A stretch of 44,260 nt of DNA from Hymenobacter coccineus (GCF_001816125.1 NZ_MDZA01000199.1:1-44260); one strand, 5' to 3'. Positions 8,698 to 18,634 are shown, numbered from the stretch's first letter. Numbers and translations: made by a program. The notes: generated by a model not told the origin, from the sequence alone.

Positions 8698-9519
8698 CTA
8701 AGCCACCGCGCCGGACTGGATGCCTGGCTGCACCCTGGCCCTGGTACCGGCTTCGGACGGCGTGCTTTCTGGGTCGGCTTTCACCGCTGATTCGCTGCGG
8801 GCAATGCCGTACACGACCAGCCCGAAGCCAATTTTATTGACGGCGTCGCCCAGGTTGTAGATCAGGTCGAGGCTGGACGACTTCAGCAGGTTGAGGCCGT
8901 CGGGCCCGAGCAGGCCGCCGGGCATGGCCATGTAGCCGATGGGGTAAATGGCCCAGCCCGCGAAGATGAACCACGACAAGTAGCGCACCCCTTTTTGCAC
9001 GGCCGCAGAATCGGACTTGGCCGCCAGCTGCGCGATTTCGCCGTACCAGGCCGAGTACAGGATGTACAAGTAGCCCAGCGTGGACAGGGCCCCCCACAGG
9101 TTCGAGTGGAATTTGGAGCCGTCGGTGAAGGCCTCGCCGATGTAGCCGCACACGAGCATGAACACGGCCGCGATGACGAGCTTCCAAAGTAGGCCGATTT
9201 TGGCCCCGGCCCCCCGCACGAGCAGGTAGAACTCAATCACCATCAGCGGCACGGTCAGCGTCCAGTCGATGTAGCGCAGGGCCACGGGCGTTGTGTGGGT
9301 GGTGATGTAGTAGTCGCGCATGTAGTAGTAGTGCACGGCGGCGATGCCGGTAATCATCCCCGAAATTAGGAGCGAGGTTTTCCACTTGTCGGCTACGGTG
9401 CCGCGCTCAAAAAGGAAAAACACCGACGCGGCCGCCATGGCCATGTACCCGGTGAAAAACGTGAATGCAACCGGGTCGTCAACCGGAATCTTCATGACGT
9501 CGAGAAACAAGTTCTGCAT
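8698..9519 (-). CDS. Proteorhodopsin-like light-driven proton pump
   Basis: Seven-helix retinal protein, 273 residues. Seen: His63 (matching His75 of green proteorhodopsin) in AVHYYYMRDYY; helix C LRYIDWTLTVPLMVIEFYL with Arg82, Asp85, Thr89 and Glu96, the D-T-E triad of outward proton pumps; Met93 at the spectral tuning site, pointing to green absorption; GYIGEA; and retinal Lys229 in YNLGDAVNKIGFGL. In helix E the segment LWGALSTLGYLYILY aligns Gly143 with Phe152 of green proteorhodopsin, the fenestration position that in xanthorhodopsin-like pumps opens a site for a carotenoid antenna. A polar C-terminal tail of about 30 residues follows helix G. No clear N-terminal signal peptide. Role: light-driven proton motive force. 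The sodium-pump triad (N-D-Q) is absent. Confidence 0.95.
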   Translation of the reverse strand: MQNLFLDVMKIPVDDPVAFTFFTGYMAMAAASVFFLFERGTVADKWKTSLLISGMITGIAAVHYYYMRDYYITTHTTPVALRYIDWTLTVPLMVIEFYLLVRGAGAKIGLLWKLVIAAVFMLVCGYIGEAFTDGSKFHSNLWGALSTLGYLYILYSAWYGEIAQLAAKSDSAAVQKGVRYLSWFIFAGWAIYPIGYMAMPGGLLGPDGLNLLKSSSLDLIYNLGDAVNKIGFGLVVYGIARSESAVKADPESTPSEAGTRARVQPGIQSGAVA

Positions 9520-9650
9520 GGCGGGTGGGCGTTTAGGTGAAAGTATGCCTCTTTAATATTCCATTGTGCGTTAATGTTTTACAAATAATTAAAAAAGTAT
9601 GTTATTAAACATTCCCGGAATTAAATTGTCTGGAAGCGGCCTTTCGTTCG

Positions 9651-10589
9651 TTAGTATCCGCGGCTCAAATCCACCACGTTTTCCAGAGGTTCACCGGCTT
9701 GGAGGTGGGCCAGATTGGCGAGGAACACGTCCACTTTGCCTTCGTCTTCGAGGGGCTGGCCGCCGGCGGTGTGCTGGGTGAGCAGCACGTTGGGCAGGGC
9801 CCAGAGGGGGCTGGCGGCGGGCAGCGGCTCGGTGGCCGTCACGTCGAGCACGGCGCCGCCGAGGCGGCCGGCTTGCAGGGCCCCGATGAGGGCAGGCTCG
9901 TTAGTGGTGTTGCCGCGGCCCACGCTGGCGTACACGCTGCCCGGGCGCAGAGCCCCCACGAGGTCGGCCGAGAAGAACCCCTCGGCGCTGCCCGGCAAGG
10001 TGTTGATGACGATATCGGCCTCCGGCAGGGCCGCTTTCAGGTCTTCCACGGAGTGCAGTTCGGCGGCGGGGCTGGTGCGGGCCAGCAGCTGCACCGGGCA
10101 CGCGAAGCCGCTGAGCTGCTGGCGCAGGGCCAGCGCAATGGCCCCGGCCCCGAGAATAACCACCCGCTTGCCGCGCAGCAGGCCCGCCCGGTTGCGCACG
10201 AAGGCCCCGCCCACCCAGTGCTTCTCGGCCTGGAACACGGCCAGCTCGGGCAGGCGGCGGTAGAGGGCCAGCAGGCCGGCCACCATGGTTTCGGCGCAGG
10301 GCCAGGCAAAAAAGTCGCCCATGTTGGCCACCGGTACGCCCAGCCGCACGCCGCGGTAGCGCTCAAAGCCAGCCGAGTCAATTTGCCAGAACTGCAAGCC
10401 CGCCGGGGCCCCAGTGGCCAGCCACGCCGGCGGCACATTACCCAGCACGGCCTCGGCCTGCTGGAAGGCCGCAGCTTGTCCGTCGGCCGGCACATCGGCA
10501 TTGAAAGTGACGGTGTGGCCCGCGGGCAGGTGCTGGTGCAGGTAGGTACGGGCGGCGGGGCTGAGGGGCGAATAGATGAAAATGCGCAT
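9651..10589 (-). CDS. D-2-hydroxyacid dehydrogenase (NAD-binding)
   Basis: Cytosolic NAD(P)-dependent oxidoreductase of the D-isomer 2-hydroxyacid dehydrogenase family, interconverting 2-hydroxy and 2-oxo acids; the substrate cannot be told from sequence. 312 residues. Nucleotide-binding GAGAIA at 147-152, and the catalytic triad Arg225 (SVGRGNT), Glu254 (TATEPLP) and His273 (LTQHTAGG) are all present. It resembles the glyoxylate/hydroxypyruvate reductase subgroup more than formate or phosphoglycerate dehydrogenase, since it lacks an ACT domain. It stands alone: 131 bp AT-rich gap to the rhodopsin start, and a large palindrome (10631-10736) just upstream of its start codon. Confidence 0.88.
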   Translation of the reverse strand: MRIFIYSPLSPAARTYLHQHLPAGHTVTFNADVPADGQAAAFQQAEAVLGNVPPAWLATGAPAGLQFWQIDSAGFERYRGVRLGVPVANMGDFFAWPCAETMVAGLLALYRRLPELAVFQAEKHWVGGAFVRNRAGLLRGKRVVILGAGAIALALRQQLSGFACPVQLLARTSPAAELHSVEDLKAALPEADIVINTLPGSAEGFFSADLVGALRPGSVYASVGRGNTTNEPALIGALQAGRLGGAVLDVTATEPLPAASPLWALPNVLLTQHTAGGQPLEDEGKVDVFLANLAHLQAGEPLENVVDLSRGY

Positions 10590-10630
10590 AGATAAAAATG
10601 GGTAGGACCGAAAAAAATGCGTTGGTTAGG

Positions 10631-10736
10631 CGGGGTGGTCGGGCGACTTTTTCCGTCGTCGGGCCACCCTTACTATAGCGGCTCCGGGGTATCGTGAGAA
10701 TGGCCCGACGACGGAAAAAATCGCCCGACCACCCCG
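10631..10736. repeat. Large inverted repeat D
   Basis: 36-bp arms, left 10631-10666 (starts CGGGGTGGTCGGGCGACTTT) and right 10701-10736, matching as reverse complements at 35 of 36 positions, around a 34 nt centre. No coding content. It lies between the efflux operon terminator and the start of the hydroxyacid dehydrogenase, both on the minus strand. The arms are too long and too far apart for a simple terminator, so a MITE-like or REP-like mobile palindrome is my inference. Confidence 0.85.
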
Positions 10737-10750
10737 TTTGGGATTACCGC

Positions 10751-10792
10751 AAAAAAAGAACGTCGTGCCCGGAATACCGTTGCACGACGTTC
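10751..10792 (-). terminator. Intrinsic terminator of the efflux operon
   Basis: On the minus strand an 11-bp stem GAACGTCGTGC / GCACGACGTTC (arms at 10758-10768 and 10782-10792, loop 13 nt) is followed by seven T (10757-10751). It begins 24 bp beyond the permease stop. Confidence 0.85.
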
Positions 10793-10815
10793 GATTGCTT
10801 GTTCAGCGGGGCAGG

Positions 10816-13800
10816 CTAGGCCGGAGCAACGGTGCCTTCGGCCGGGGCCCCGCCGTCTTTGGTGGCGGTGTCCTCAGGGGCTTGGTCGTCCTTTTTAGGG
10901 CCCCCGTGTTCTTCGTCGGGCTTGTAGTTTTTCTCCATTTCGGCCAGCTTTTCCTTGCCGTAGGCGAAGCGGGTGATGATGACGTAGAGCACCGGCACGA
11001 TGAAAATGCCCATGCCCGTGGCCGCCAGCATCCCGCCCAGCACCGTCCAGCCCAGGGTTTGGCGGCTTTGGGCCCCCGCGCCCGAGGCGAACACCAGCGG
11101 CAGAATGCCCAGGATGAAGGCCAGCGAGGTCATGATGATGGGGCGCAGGCGCAGGGTGACGGCCTCCAGGGTGGCCTTCACCAGCGGCATCCCCTTGTCA
11201 ACCCGCTCTTTAGCAAACTCGATGATCAGAATGGCGTTCTTGGCCGAAAGGCCAATGAGCGTGATCATGCCGATTTGGGCGTACACGTTGTTGGTGAGCT
11301 TAGGCAGAAAAAATAGCGCCAGAATGGCCCCGAAAATTCCCACCGGTACGGCCAGCAGCACCGAGAACGGCACCGACCAGCTCTCGTAGAGAGCGGCCAA
11401 AAACAAGAACACGAAGACGATGGACAGCGCAAAAATGTAGATTGTCTGGCCACCGGCCAGCAGCTCCTCGCGGCTCAGGCCCGAGAACTCGTAGCCGTAA
11501 CTCTGGGACATGGTTTGGGCCGCCGTTTCTTGCAGGGCCTTGATGGCATCGCCGGAACTATAGCCCGGGGCCGGGTTGCCGTTGATTTCGGCCGAGCGGA
11601 ACAGGTTGTAGTGCGAGATGAGTGGCGCGGTTTCGTTGCGCTTGTACGTGGTGAGCGTACTCAGGGGCACCATGCCGCCGGCCGAGTTACGCACGTAATA
11701 CTGGCCGATGTTGGCAATGTCGCCGCGATAAGACGAATCGGCCTGGGCCACCACCCGGAACGTGCGGCCGTAGAGCGTGAAGTCGTTGATGTAGGCGCTG
11801 CCCAGGTACGTGCGCAAGGCCGAGCCAATGTCGGCAATTGAAACGCCCAGCTTTTTGGCTTTTTCGCGGTCAATATCAAGCTTGTAGCCCGGCGTGCTGG
11901 CCGTAAAGAAGGAAAAGCCCGACGCAATTTCGGGGCGCTTGCGGATGGCCCCCAGGAATTTCTGGAGGTTGGCGTCGAAGGTTTGAATGTCGCCGCCGGC
12001 CTCGCGCTCCTGGAAAATGAACGAGAAGCCGCCCGTGTTGCCCAGGCCCGGAATGGCGGGCGGTGAAATCACCACCGTGGTGGCCTCCTTGAAGCGGGCC
12101 ATGCGCTGCTGCAAGCTGGCCATCAGGCCCTGGAGTTGCAGGGCCTTGTCCTCGCGGTCTTCCCAGGGTGCGAGCTGGCAGAAAATAGTGCCCGAGTTGG
12201 ATTTTGAGGAGAAGTTAACCGCGTTCAGGCCCCCGAGGGCGGCGAAGTGCGCGATGCCCTTGGTGTGTTGCAGCTCCTTCATCATCTCCTGGAGCGTGGC
12301 TACGGTGCGTCCGGTGGAGGCTCCTTCGGGTAGGTTGAAAGTGATAAAAATACGGCCCTCGTCCTCGGTGGGTAAAAAGCCGCTGGGCTTGCCGCGGAAC
12401 AGCAGCCCGGCCCCGGCGATGATGCACACCAGAATGATGACCACGAAGCGCGAGTGCTTAATGCCGCTCGCCACGCCGTTGCCGTACTTTTCCGTCACGC
12501 GCTCAAACCAAGTGTTGAACTTGAAAAACAGCTTGTTGAGACCCGTCGAGCTTTCGTCGCGCTTGGTGGGCTTCAGCAGCAGCACGCACAAGGCCGGCGT
12601 GAGCGACAGGGCCACGAAGGCCGAAATCAGCACCGAAATGGCGATGGTGATGGCAAACTGCTGGTACAGGCGCCCCGTGATGCCGGGGATGAAGCCCACC
12701 GGCACAAACACCGCCGCCAGAATCAGGGCGATGGCGATAACCGGGGCCGAAATCTCGCGCATGGCCTCCAGCGTGGCGTCGAGCACGTTCATGTTGCGCT
12801 CGTTCATGTTGTGCTCCACGGCTTCCACCACCACAATGGCGTCGTCCACCACAATGCCGATGGCCAACACGAAGCCAAAAAGTGTCAGCGTGTTAATGGT
12901 AAACCCCAGGGGAATGAAGAACGTGAATGTGCCGATGATGGACACCGGAATGGCGATGACCGGGATGAGCGTGGAGCGCCAGTTCTGGAGGAACAGGAAC
13001 ACCACGACCACCACCAGCAGCAGCGCCTCGGCCAGCGTTTCCACCACTTCTTTGATGGATACCTTCACCACGCTCGCCGACTCGAAGGGTACGATGTAGC
13101 TGAGGTCGGCGGGGAACTGCTTTTTGAGCTGATCCATGGTGGCCAGCACGTTGTCGTAGGTTTCGAGGGCGTTGGCGCCGGGGGCCTGGTACACGAGCAG
13201 GTAGGCGGCGCGCTTGCCGTCCACAAACGAGTTGTTGGCGTAGTTGAACTTACCCAGCTCCAGCCGGGCCACGTCCTTGAGGTAGACCAGCTGCCCGTCC
13301 TGCGGGTTGGTTTTGACGATGACGTTCCCGAACTGCTCTATCGTAGTCAGGCGGCCCTGCACCGTCACGATGTACTCGAACGGCTGGCCTTTTTCGGCCG
13401 GTGGGCCCCAATAGAGCCGGCGGCAATCTGGGCGTTCTGCTCGGCCAGCGCGGCCGAAATGTCGCCGGCCGTAATGCCCAGCTGGGCTAGCTTGTCGGGC
13501 TTCAGCCAGATGCGCATCGAAAAGTCGTCGGCGCGGCTCACAATATCACCCACGCCCTTGGTGCGCAGCAGCGCGTCCTTGATGAACACGTTGGCGTAGT
13601 TGTCGAGGAATGTGGAGCTGTGCGAGCCCTTGGGCGAGTACATGGCGACCAGCATCAGGATGCTTGGGTTCCGCTTGCGCACCGTCAGGCCCAGGCGCTG
13701 CACGTCCTGCGGCAGGGTGGGCAGGGCAATGCCCACGCGGTTTTGCACGTCGAGGGCCGCAATGTTGATGTCGGTGCCCACTTCGAAGTTTACCGTCATG

Positions 13801-14069
13801 CTCATCTGCCCGTTGCTGGTGCTGTTGCTCTGCAGGTAGGTCATGCCGGGCGTGCCGTTCACCTGCACTTCCACGGGCGTGGCCACGGTTTGCTCCACAG
13901 TTTGCGCGTCGGCTCCGATGTAGCTGCCCGTGACGGACACCGTGGGCGGCGTGATTTCGGGGTACTGCCCAATGGGCAGGCTGCGCATTGCCAGCAAGCC
14001 CACGAGCACAATCACCAGCGAGGCGACGATGGCCAGGACGGGCCGGCGAATAAAGGTTTCTGCAATCAT
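10816..14069 (-). pseudogene. RND multidrug efflux permease (AcrB/HAE1 type), one frameshift
   Basis: Inner-membrane proton-driven exporter of the resistance-nodulation-division superfamily, about 1084 residues. The first frame starts at ATG 14069 (MIAETFIRRPVLAIVASLVI) and runs through the first porter region to AEQNAQIAAGSIGA; the second resumes at TVQGRLTTIEQFGNV and runs to the C-terminus. They meet near 13408-13415 at GGGGCCCA; one more C would read GAPPAEKGQP, the family sequence. Proton-relay aspartates are visible in helix 4 (GIVVDDAIVVVEAVEHNMNE). The second half has KERVDKGMPLVKATLEAVTL and RPIIMTSLAFILGILPL. Listed as a pseudogene because of the break, but every domain is otherwise intact. 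Third gene of the operon tolC-like - adaptor - permease. Confidence 0.88.
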
Positions 14070-14112
14070 AATGTCTTGGCTAACGCACGCTGCGCCGGAT
14101 GGCGACTGTAGT

Positions 14113-15276
14113 TTACTTGGCCGCCGGGGCCCCGCCGGGGCCCCCCGCCGGCGCGGCCACGGCCGCACCCGGGGCACTCACTTGGATTTTGCCGCCGTCG
14201 CGCAGCTTCTGCACGCCTTCGGTCACAATTTTGTCGCCCGCCGCAATGCCTTTGAGGATCACCACTTGGTCAACCAGCCGGGGCCCCAGCTGCACCTTGC
14301 GCTGCTTGGCGCTGTCGCCAGCGGCCACGTACACGAAGTTTTCGCCCATCTGCTCCACAATGGCTTTGTAGGGAATCACCAGGCGGTTGCCCGACTGCTT
14401 GTTGAGTACCTTGATGACGCCGCTCAGCCCGTCCTTCAGTACGCGCTGGGGGTTGGCAAACTCCACCCGCACCGTAATGGTGCCGGTCTGGGCGTTCACG
14501 CCGCGGTCAATGGCCCGGATTTTACCCGGCTGGCCGTAGGGCTGGCCGCTGGGCAGCACGAAGCGAATGGTGGAGTCGCCCACGCCGCCGGCTTGGTTTT
14601 GCAGCGCCGTGAAGCGCGGGATGTCCGTTTCCGTTACCACGAAGTCCACCCCAATCGGCGTTTCGCTCGAAATCGTGTTCAGCACCGTGGTGCCCGCGCT
14701 CACCTGCGTGCCCAGCCGCACCTGCGAAATGCCGATGCGCCCCGCAAACGGGGCCGTGATGGTGGCAAAGCTCAGGTTGGTGCGGGCAATGTTGACGGCG
14801 GCCTGGGCCGCGGCCACCTGGCTGCCGGCGGTGGCCGCGGTGGTGGTGGCGTTTTCGGCCAGCTGGCGCGCCACGGCGTCTTGCTGCAACAGGCGCTGGT
14901 AGCGGGCCTGGTTTACGGTGGCGTTCTGGGCCGAAGCCCGGGCGCTGCCCAGGTTGGCCAGGGCCTGCTGGTAGGCGGCCTCGTACTGGCGCTTGTCAAT
15001 CTCGTACAGCGCCTTACCCTTGGGCACCAGGTCGCCTTCTTTGAAGAGCAGGGCCGTCACAAAGCCCGTTACCTGGGCGCGCAGCTCCACGCTGTTCAGG
15101 GCTACGGCCGTGGCGGGGAACTCGTCGTAGTAAACAGCGTCGGTGGTGCGGGCGGCCACCACGCTTACCGGAGTGGCGGGCGGGGCGGCGTTCTTTTGGG
15201 CGTCGTCTTTTTTGCCGCACGCAGCGCCGGCCACTAGGCCCAAGGTGCAGCACAAGGCCAGGTATTTAGTGTTCAT
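14113..15276 (-). CDS. RND efflux periplasmic adaptor lipoprotein (AcrA/MexA type)
   Basis: Membrane fusion protein bridging the inner-membrane permease and the outer-membrane channel. 387 residues. Lipoprotein signal with VAGAAC (Cys20), a barrel-sandwich half-motif (VELRAQVTGFVTALLFKEGD and LVPKGKALYEIDKRQYEAAY), an alpha-helical hairpin (about residues 100-160), the second lipoyl half ARTNLSFATITAPFAGRIG, a beta-barrel domain and a membrane-proximal domain (NRLVIPYKAIVEQMGENFVY). The C-terminal tail is rich in Ala, Gly and Pro. It lies 18 bp after the TolC-like gene and 43 bp before the permease, so one transcript is likely. Confidence 0.93.
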   Translation of the reverse strand: MNTKYLALCCTLGLVAGAACGKKDDAQKNAAPPATPVSVVAARTTDAVYYDEFPATAVALNSVELRAQVTGFVTALLFKEGDLVPKGKALYEIDKRQYEAAYQQALANLGSARASAQNATVNQARYQRLLQQDAVARQLAENATTTAATAGSQVAAAQAAVNIARTNLSFATITAPFAGRIGISQVRLGTQVSAGTTVLNTISSETPIGVDFVVTETDIPRFTALQNQAGGVGDSTIRFVLPSGQPYGQPGKIRAIDRGVNAQTGTITVRVEFANPQRVLKDGLSGVIKVLNKQSGNRLVIPYKAIVEQMGENFVYVAAGDSAKQRKVQLGPRLVDQVVILKGIAAGDKIVTEGVQKLRDGGKIQVSAPGAAVAAPAGGPGGAPAAK

Positions 15277-15294
15277 CGAGCGGAAGCGGAGGGA

Positions 15295-16671
15295 TTAGTA
15301 ATTGGTGGGCAGGGCCCCCAGCGTGCGCTGCAGCTCCACCTTGTAGCTCAGCACCTGAAACAGGGCGCTGTAGTAATTCAGCTGCGAGGTGCGCAGCGTG
15401 GTTTGGGCAATCAGCAAATCGAGGTAGGCCTTGATGCCTTCGCGGTACTGCAAATCGACTACTTTGTACACTTCCTTTGACAGTTCCAGGTTGCGCTTGC
15501 CCACCAGGTAGTCGTTGAAGTAGCCCTTGTAGTTGGCCAGGGCCGCCGCGTACTCTGCCCCAATCTGGTTGCGGGCGTACAGCACGTCTTGGTCGATGCG
15601 CTGGTCCTGGATGCGGGCCTTGCGCAGGTTTTGGGTGCGCCGGAAGCCCGTGAATAAGGGCAGCCCTAACTGTATGCCGGCGTAGGAGTTCGGGAACCGC
15701 ATGTTGTACTGGTCGCTGAAGTTGTTGGCCTGGTACACCGAATTGTAGTTGCCGAACGCCGAGAGCGACGGCAAAAAGCCCAACCGGTAGTAGTCGATGG
15801 TGAGGCCCTGCAACGACTTCTGCGTCAGCACCTGCTGGTACTCGATGCGGCTGGCGGGGTTCAGCGGCTCCAGCGTGTCCACCACCGCGTCCTGCTCCAG
15901 GCTCAGCGTGTCGTACTGCACCACCAGGGGCCGCTCGGCCGAAATGCCCATCAGCTGCTGCAAGTTGGCCGTGTTGGCCTTGATGGCCTCCTGGGCCTGC
16001 TTGCGGCCGGCCAGCGAGTTATTCAGCGAAATCTCGGCCTGCAAGTAGTCCGTCTTGTCCACAATGCCGGCGTCGTAGCGGGCCTTGGCGTCGCGCAGGT
16101 TGCGCTGCAAGCGCACAATGTCCTCCTTATATACGTCGAGCTGCCGCTGCGAAAGCAGCACGGTGTAAAATGCCTTGCTCACGTCCGACACCGTGCTGAT
16201 GGTCGTGTTCACGGTGTTTTGGCCAGCGGCCAGCCGCGTGTAGCGGGCCGACCGAGCGGCCAGGTTCACGTCGTTGTTGTAAATGACCTGGGTGCCTGAG
16301 AGGCCCAGCGTAGTCACGTTTTTCACGCCCAACTGGCGCGGGGTGCTAATGCCCGTGGTGGGGTCGGGAAACACGGTGAAGGGCAGCCCGAAGTAGTGCT
16401 GGGCCGTGCCCGTGGCCCCTACCTGGGGTAGCCAGCCTGATAGGGAGATGCGGATGTCGGCTTCGTTGCTCAGCTCATCGAGGCGGGCCTGGCGCACCAG
16501 GGGCTGGTTTACGAGGGCGTAATGCAAGCACTCGGGGAGGGTGAGGGGCCCCGTGGGGGCGGGTGGGGGCGTGGCGACCGTTTGGGCCCCCGCCAGCCCC
16601 GGCCATAAAAAGCACGCGAGCAGGGCCAGCAGCCGACCTTGCACGCGCACTGCGTTGGTTACAATGCTCAT
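15295..16671 (-). CDS. TolC-family outer membrane efflux channel
   Basis: Outer-membrane trimeric channel for the RND pump. 458 residues from ATG 16671: signal peptide (MSIVTNAVRVQGRLLALLAC... ending AGA-Q), TLPECLHYALVNQPLVRQAR (the usual start of outer membrane efflux proteins), then two repeats of long amphipathic helices (for example RLQRNLRDAKARYDAGIVDK and KEVYKVVDLQYREGIKAYLD) and strands such as GIQLGLPLFTGFR. The open frame extends to 16722 but the first 17 residues carry no signal; ATG 16671 is preferred. First gene of the efflux operon. No regulator gene of TetR or MarR type is adjacent. Confidence 0.92.
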   Translation of the reverse strand: MSIVTNAVRVQGRLLALLACFLWPGLAGAQTVATPPPAPTGPLTLPECLHYALVNQPLVRQARLDELSNEADIRISLSGWLPQVGATGTAQHYFGLPFTVFPDPTTGISTPRQLGVKNVTTLGLSGTQVIYNNDVNLAARSARYTRLAAGQNTVNTTISTVSDVSKAFYTVLLSQRQLDVYKEDIVRLQRNLRDAKARYDAGIVDKTDYLQAEISLNNSLAGRKQAQEAIKANTANLQQLMGISAERPLVVQYDTLSLEQDAVVDTLEPLNPASRIEYQQVLTQKSLQGLTIDYYRLGFLPSLSAFGNYNSVYQANNFSDQYNMRFPNSYAGIQLGLPLFTGFRRTQNLRKARIQDQRIDQDVLYARNQIGAEYAAALANYKGYFNDYLVGKRNLELSKEVYKVVDLQYREGIKAYLDLLIAQTTLRTSQLNYYSALFQVLSYKVELQRTLGALPTNY

Positions 16672-16788
16672 AGTGGGGCACAACCCGTTTGGGGAACAAA
16701 AGTTATCGGCCCTAAGACGCATTTGCGGGGCTGGGGTTGCTTGCCGCCCCGCGCTAGCTGGGTGCTAAAACGGATTAATTAGGCATTT

Positions 16789-16810
16789 ATCAATACGTTA
16801 ACATATTGAT
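16789..16810. promoter_or_regulatory. Short inverted repeat in divergent promoter region
   Basis: ATCAATA (16789-16795) and TATTGAT (16804-16810) flank an 8 nt centre CGTTAACA, inside an AT-rich patch of the otherwise GC-rich 247 bp gap between the divergent efflux operon and the M28 peptidase gene. Its size and place suit an operator. Inference only; no bound regulator is known. Confidence 0.3.
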
Positions 16811-16918
16811 GATGAAGGTTGCCGCGGAGGATGCAACTGCACAGCCCCGCCGGTGCCGTGCAACCTGCCCCGGCGGGGAACGTCGTTGAGGGATGTTTCA
16901 CCTTAAAAGCTCCGCCCT

Positions 16919-18517
16919 TTGCCTACTTCTTCGCTGCACAAATTGCTGCCGCTGGCCAGCTTGCTGGCCCTGGCCGCTGCCCCCGCTTGGGCCCAGGCCC
17001 CTGAAAAAACTGACGCGGCCGCCCTGGCCAAAATCAAGGACGAGGGCATGAACCGCTCCAAGGTGATGGAAACTGCCTTCTACCTCACCGACGTGTGCGG
17101 CCCGCGCCTGGCCGGCTCCGAGGGCCTGGCCCGCGCCAACGCCTGGAGCCAGAAAAAGCTGGCCGAGTATGGCTTGGCCAACGCCGCTGTGGAGCCCTGG
17201 GGCGACTTCGGCCGCGGCTGGGACATCGACAAGAGCTACGTGGCCATGACCAAGCCCTACTACCACGCCCTGATTGGCGTGCCGAAGGCCTGGACGCCCA
17301 GCACGCCCGGTGGGGCCCTGCGCAAGCAAGTAGTGGTGGTGCGCGCCACCACCGAAGCTGATTTAGCCAAGTACCAGGGCCAGTTGCGCGACAAAATCGT
17401 GCTGCTGCCGGTGACTACCCCGCCGCAGCCCAACTTCGAGCCCGACGCCAAGCGCCTCAGCGCCGACGACCTGCAAAAGCTGGCCGACGCCCCCGCCACG
17501 GCCCCCATGACCGCCGCCAACCGCCCCGTGGAGCCCGCTACGGCCGAGCGCATGGCCGCAATGAAAACCGCCCGCGAGCTGCGCGCCAAGCTGGCCGACA
17601 TGCTGATTGCCGAAGGTGCGGCCGCCGTGCTCAGCCCCGGCCGCGGCACCGACGGCACCGTGTTCACCACCAACGGGGCCCCCTACGCCGCCGACGCCAA
17701 GCCGGTACTGCCCGAGCTGGAAATGTCGAGCGAAGACCAGCTCCGCCTCATCCGCCTTGCCGACGCCGGCATTCCGGTGGAAGTGGAAATGGAAACCAAA
17801 ACCCACTTCCAAACCCAAGACCTGAAGGGCTACAACGTGGTGGCCGAAATTCCCGGCACCGACCGCAAGCTGAAGAGCGAAGTGGTGATGCTCGGCGGCC
17901 ACCTCGACTCGTGGCACGCCGCCACCGGGGCTACCGACAACGCCGCCGGTTGCGCCGTAATGATGGAGGCCGTCCGCATCCTCAAGGCCAGCGGACTGAA
18001 GCCGCGCCGCACCATCCGCATCGCCCTGTGGGGCGAGGAGGAGGAGGGCCTGCACGGCTCGCGCAACTACGTGAAGAACCACTTCGCCGACCCCGCCACC
18101 ATGCAGCTCAAGCCCGACCACGAGAAGCTGGCCGGCTATTTCAACCTCGACAACGGGGCCGGTAAAATCCGCGGCATCTACGCCCAGGGCAACGAGGCCG
18201 TGAAGCCGATTTTCACCGCCTGGCTCGCTCCCTTCGCCGACATGGGCGCCACCACCGTGACGCTGCGCAACACCGGCAGCACCGACCACGTGGCCTTCGA
18301 CGCCGTGGGCCTGCCCGGCTTCCAGTTCATCCAGGACGGCCTCGATTACTTCGCCCGCACCCACCACTCCAACCAGGACACCTACGACCGCCTCGTGGCC
18401 GACGACCTCAAGCAGGCCTCGGTCGTGGTGGCCTCGTTCGTGTACAACGCCGCCATGCGTGACCAAAAGCTGCCCCGCAAGCCCCTGCCGGTCCCCACGC
18501 CGCCCCGGGCCCAGTAG
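16919..18517 (+). CDS. Secreted M28-family zinc aminopeptidase/carboxypeptidase
   Basis: Exported di-zinc exopeptidase, 532 residues from TTG 16919. Signal peptide (LPLASLLALAAAPAWA-Q), N-terminal part of the peptidase fold (about 40-110), an inserted PA-like domain (about 130-300; VVVVRATTEADLAKYQGQLR), then the M28 core: GGHLDSWH with metal ligand His328, GATDNAAG with bridging Asp340, the WGEEEEGLHGSRNY segment with catalytic Glu and metal Glu (373-376), FNLDNGAG with Asp411 and a late His in THHSNQDTYD (482/483). All metal ligands are in place. The TTG start is unusual but the frame has no better start before the signal peptide. Single gene, ended by the terminator at 18635. Confidence 0.92.
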   Translation: MPTSSLHKLLPLASLLALAAAPAWAQAPEKTDAAALAKIKDEGMNRSKVMETAFYLTDVCGPRLAGSEGLARANAWSQKKLAEYGLANAAVEPWGDFGRGWDIDKSYVAMTKPYYHALIGVPKAWTPSTPGGALRKQVVVVRATTEADLAKYQGQLRDKIVLLPVTTPPQPNFEPDAKRLSADDLQKLADAPATAPMTAANRPVEPATAERMAAMKTARELRAKLADMLIAEGAAAVLSPGRGTDGTVFTTNGAPYAADAKPVLPELEMSSEDQLRLIRLADAGIPVEVEMETKTHFQTQDLKGYNVVAEIPGTDRKLKSEVVMLGGHLDSWHAATGATDNAAGCAVMMEAVRILKASGLKPRRTIRIALWGEEEEGLHGSRNYVKNHFADPATMQLKPDHEKLAGYFNLDNGAGKIRGIYAQGNEAVKPIFTAWLAPFADMGATTVTLRNTGSTDHVAFDAVGLPGFQFIQDGLDYFARTHHSNQDTYDRLVADDLKQASVVVASFVYNAAMRDQKLPRKPLPVPTPPRAQ

Positions 18518-18634
18518 CGCAGAGTGGGCGTTTTTGGGTGATGCACATTTGCTGAAAACAAATCAACGCGGGCTTAAAACCGAGCTCAGGGCCCCGGGGC
18601 CCCGCCGTGGCCTGGTCTTCTGCCGAATGCCCGC

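Noticed and set aside
8698..9519. Sodium- or chloride-pumping rhodopsin
   Set aside because: The helix C triad is D-T-E, not N-D-Q or N-T-Q/T-S-A types.
12454..13599. Long plus-strand frame of 381 codons opposite the RND permease
   Set aside because: His/Gly/Arg-rich translation with no family features; it is the antisense of well-conserved permease sequence in GC-rich DNA.
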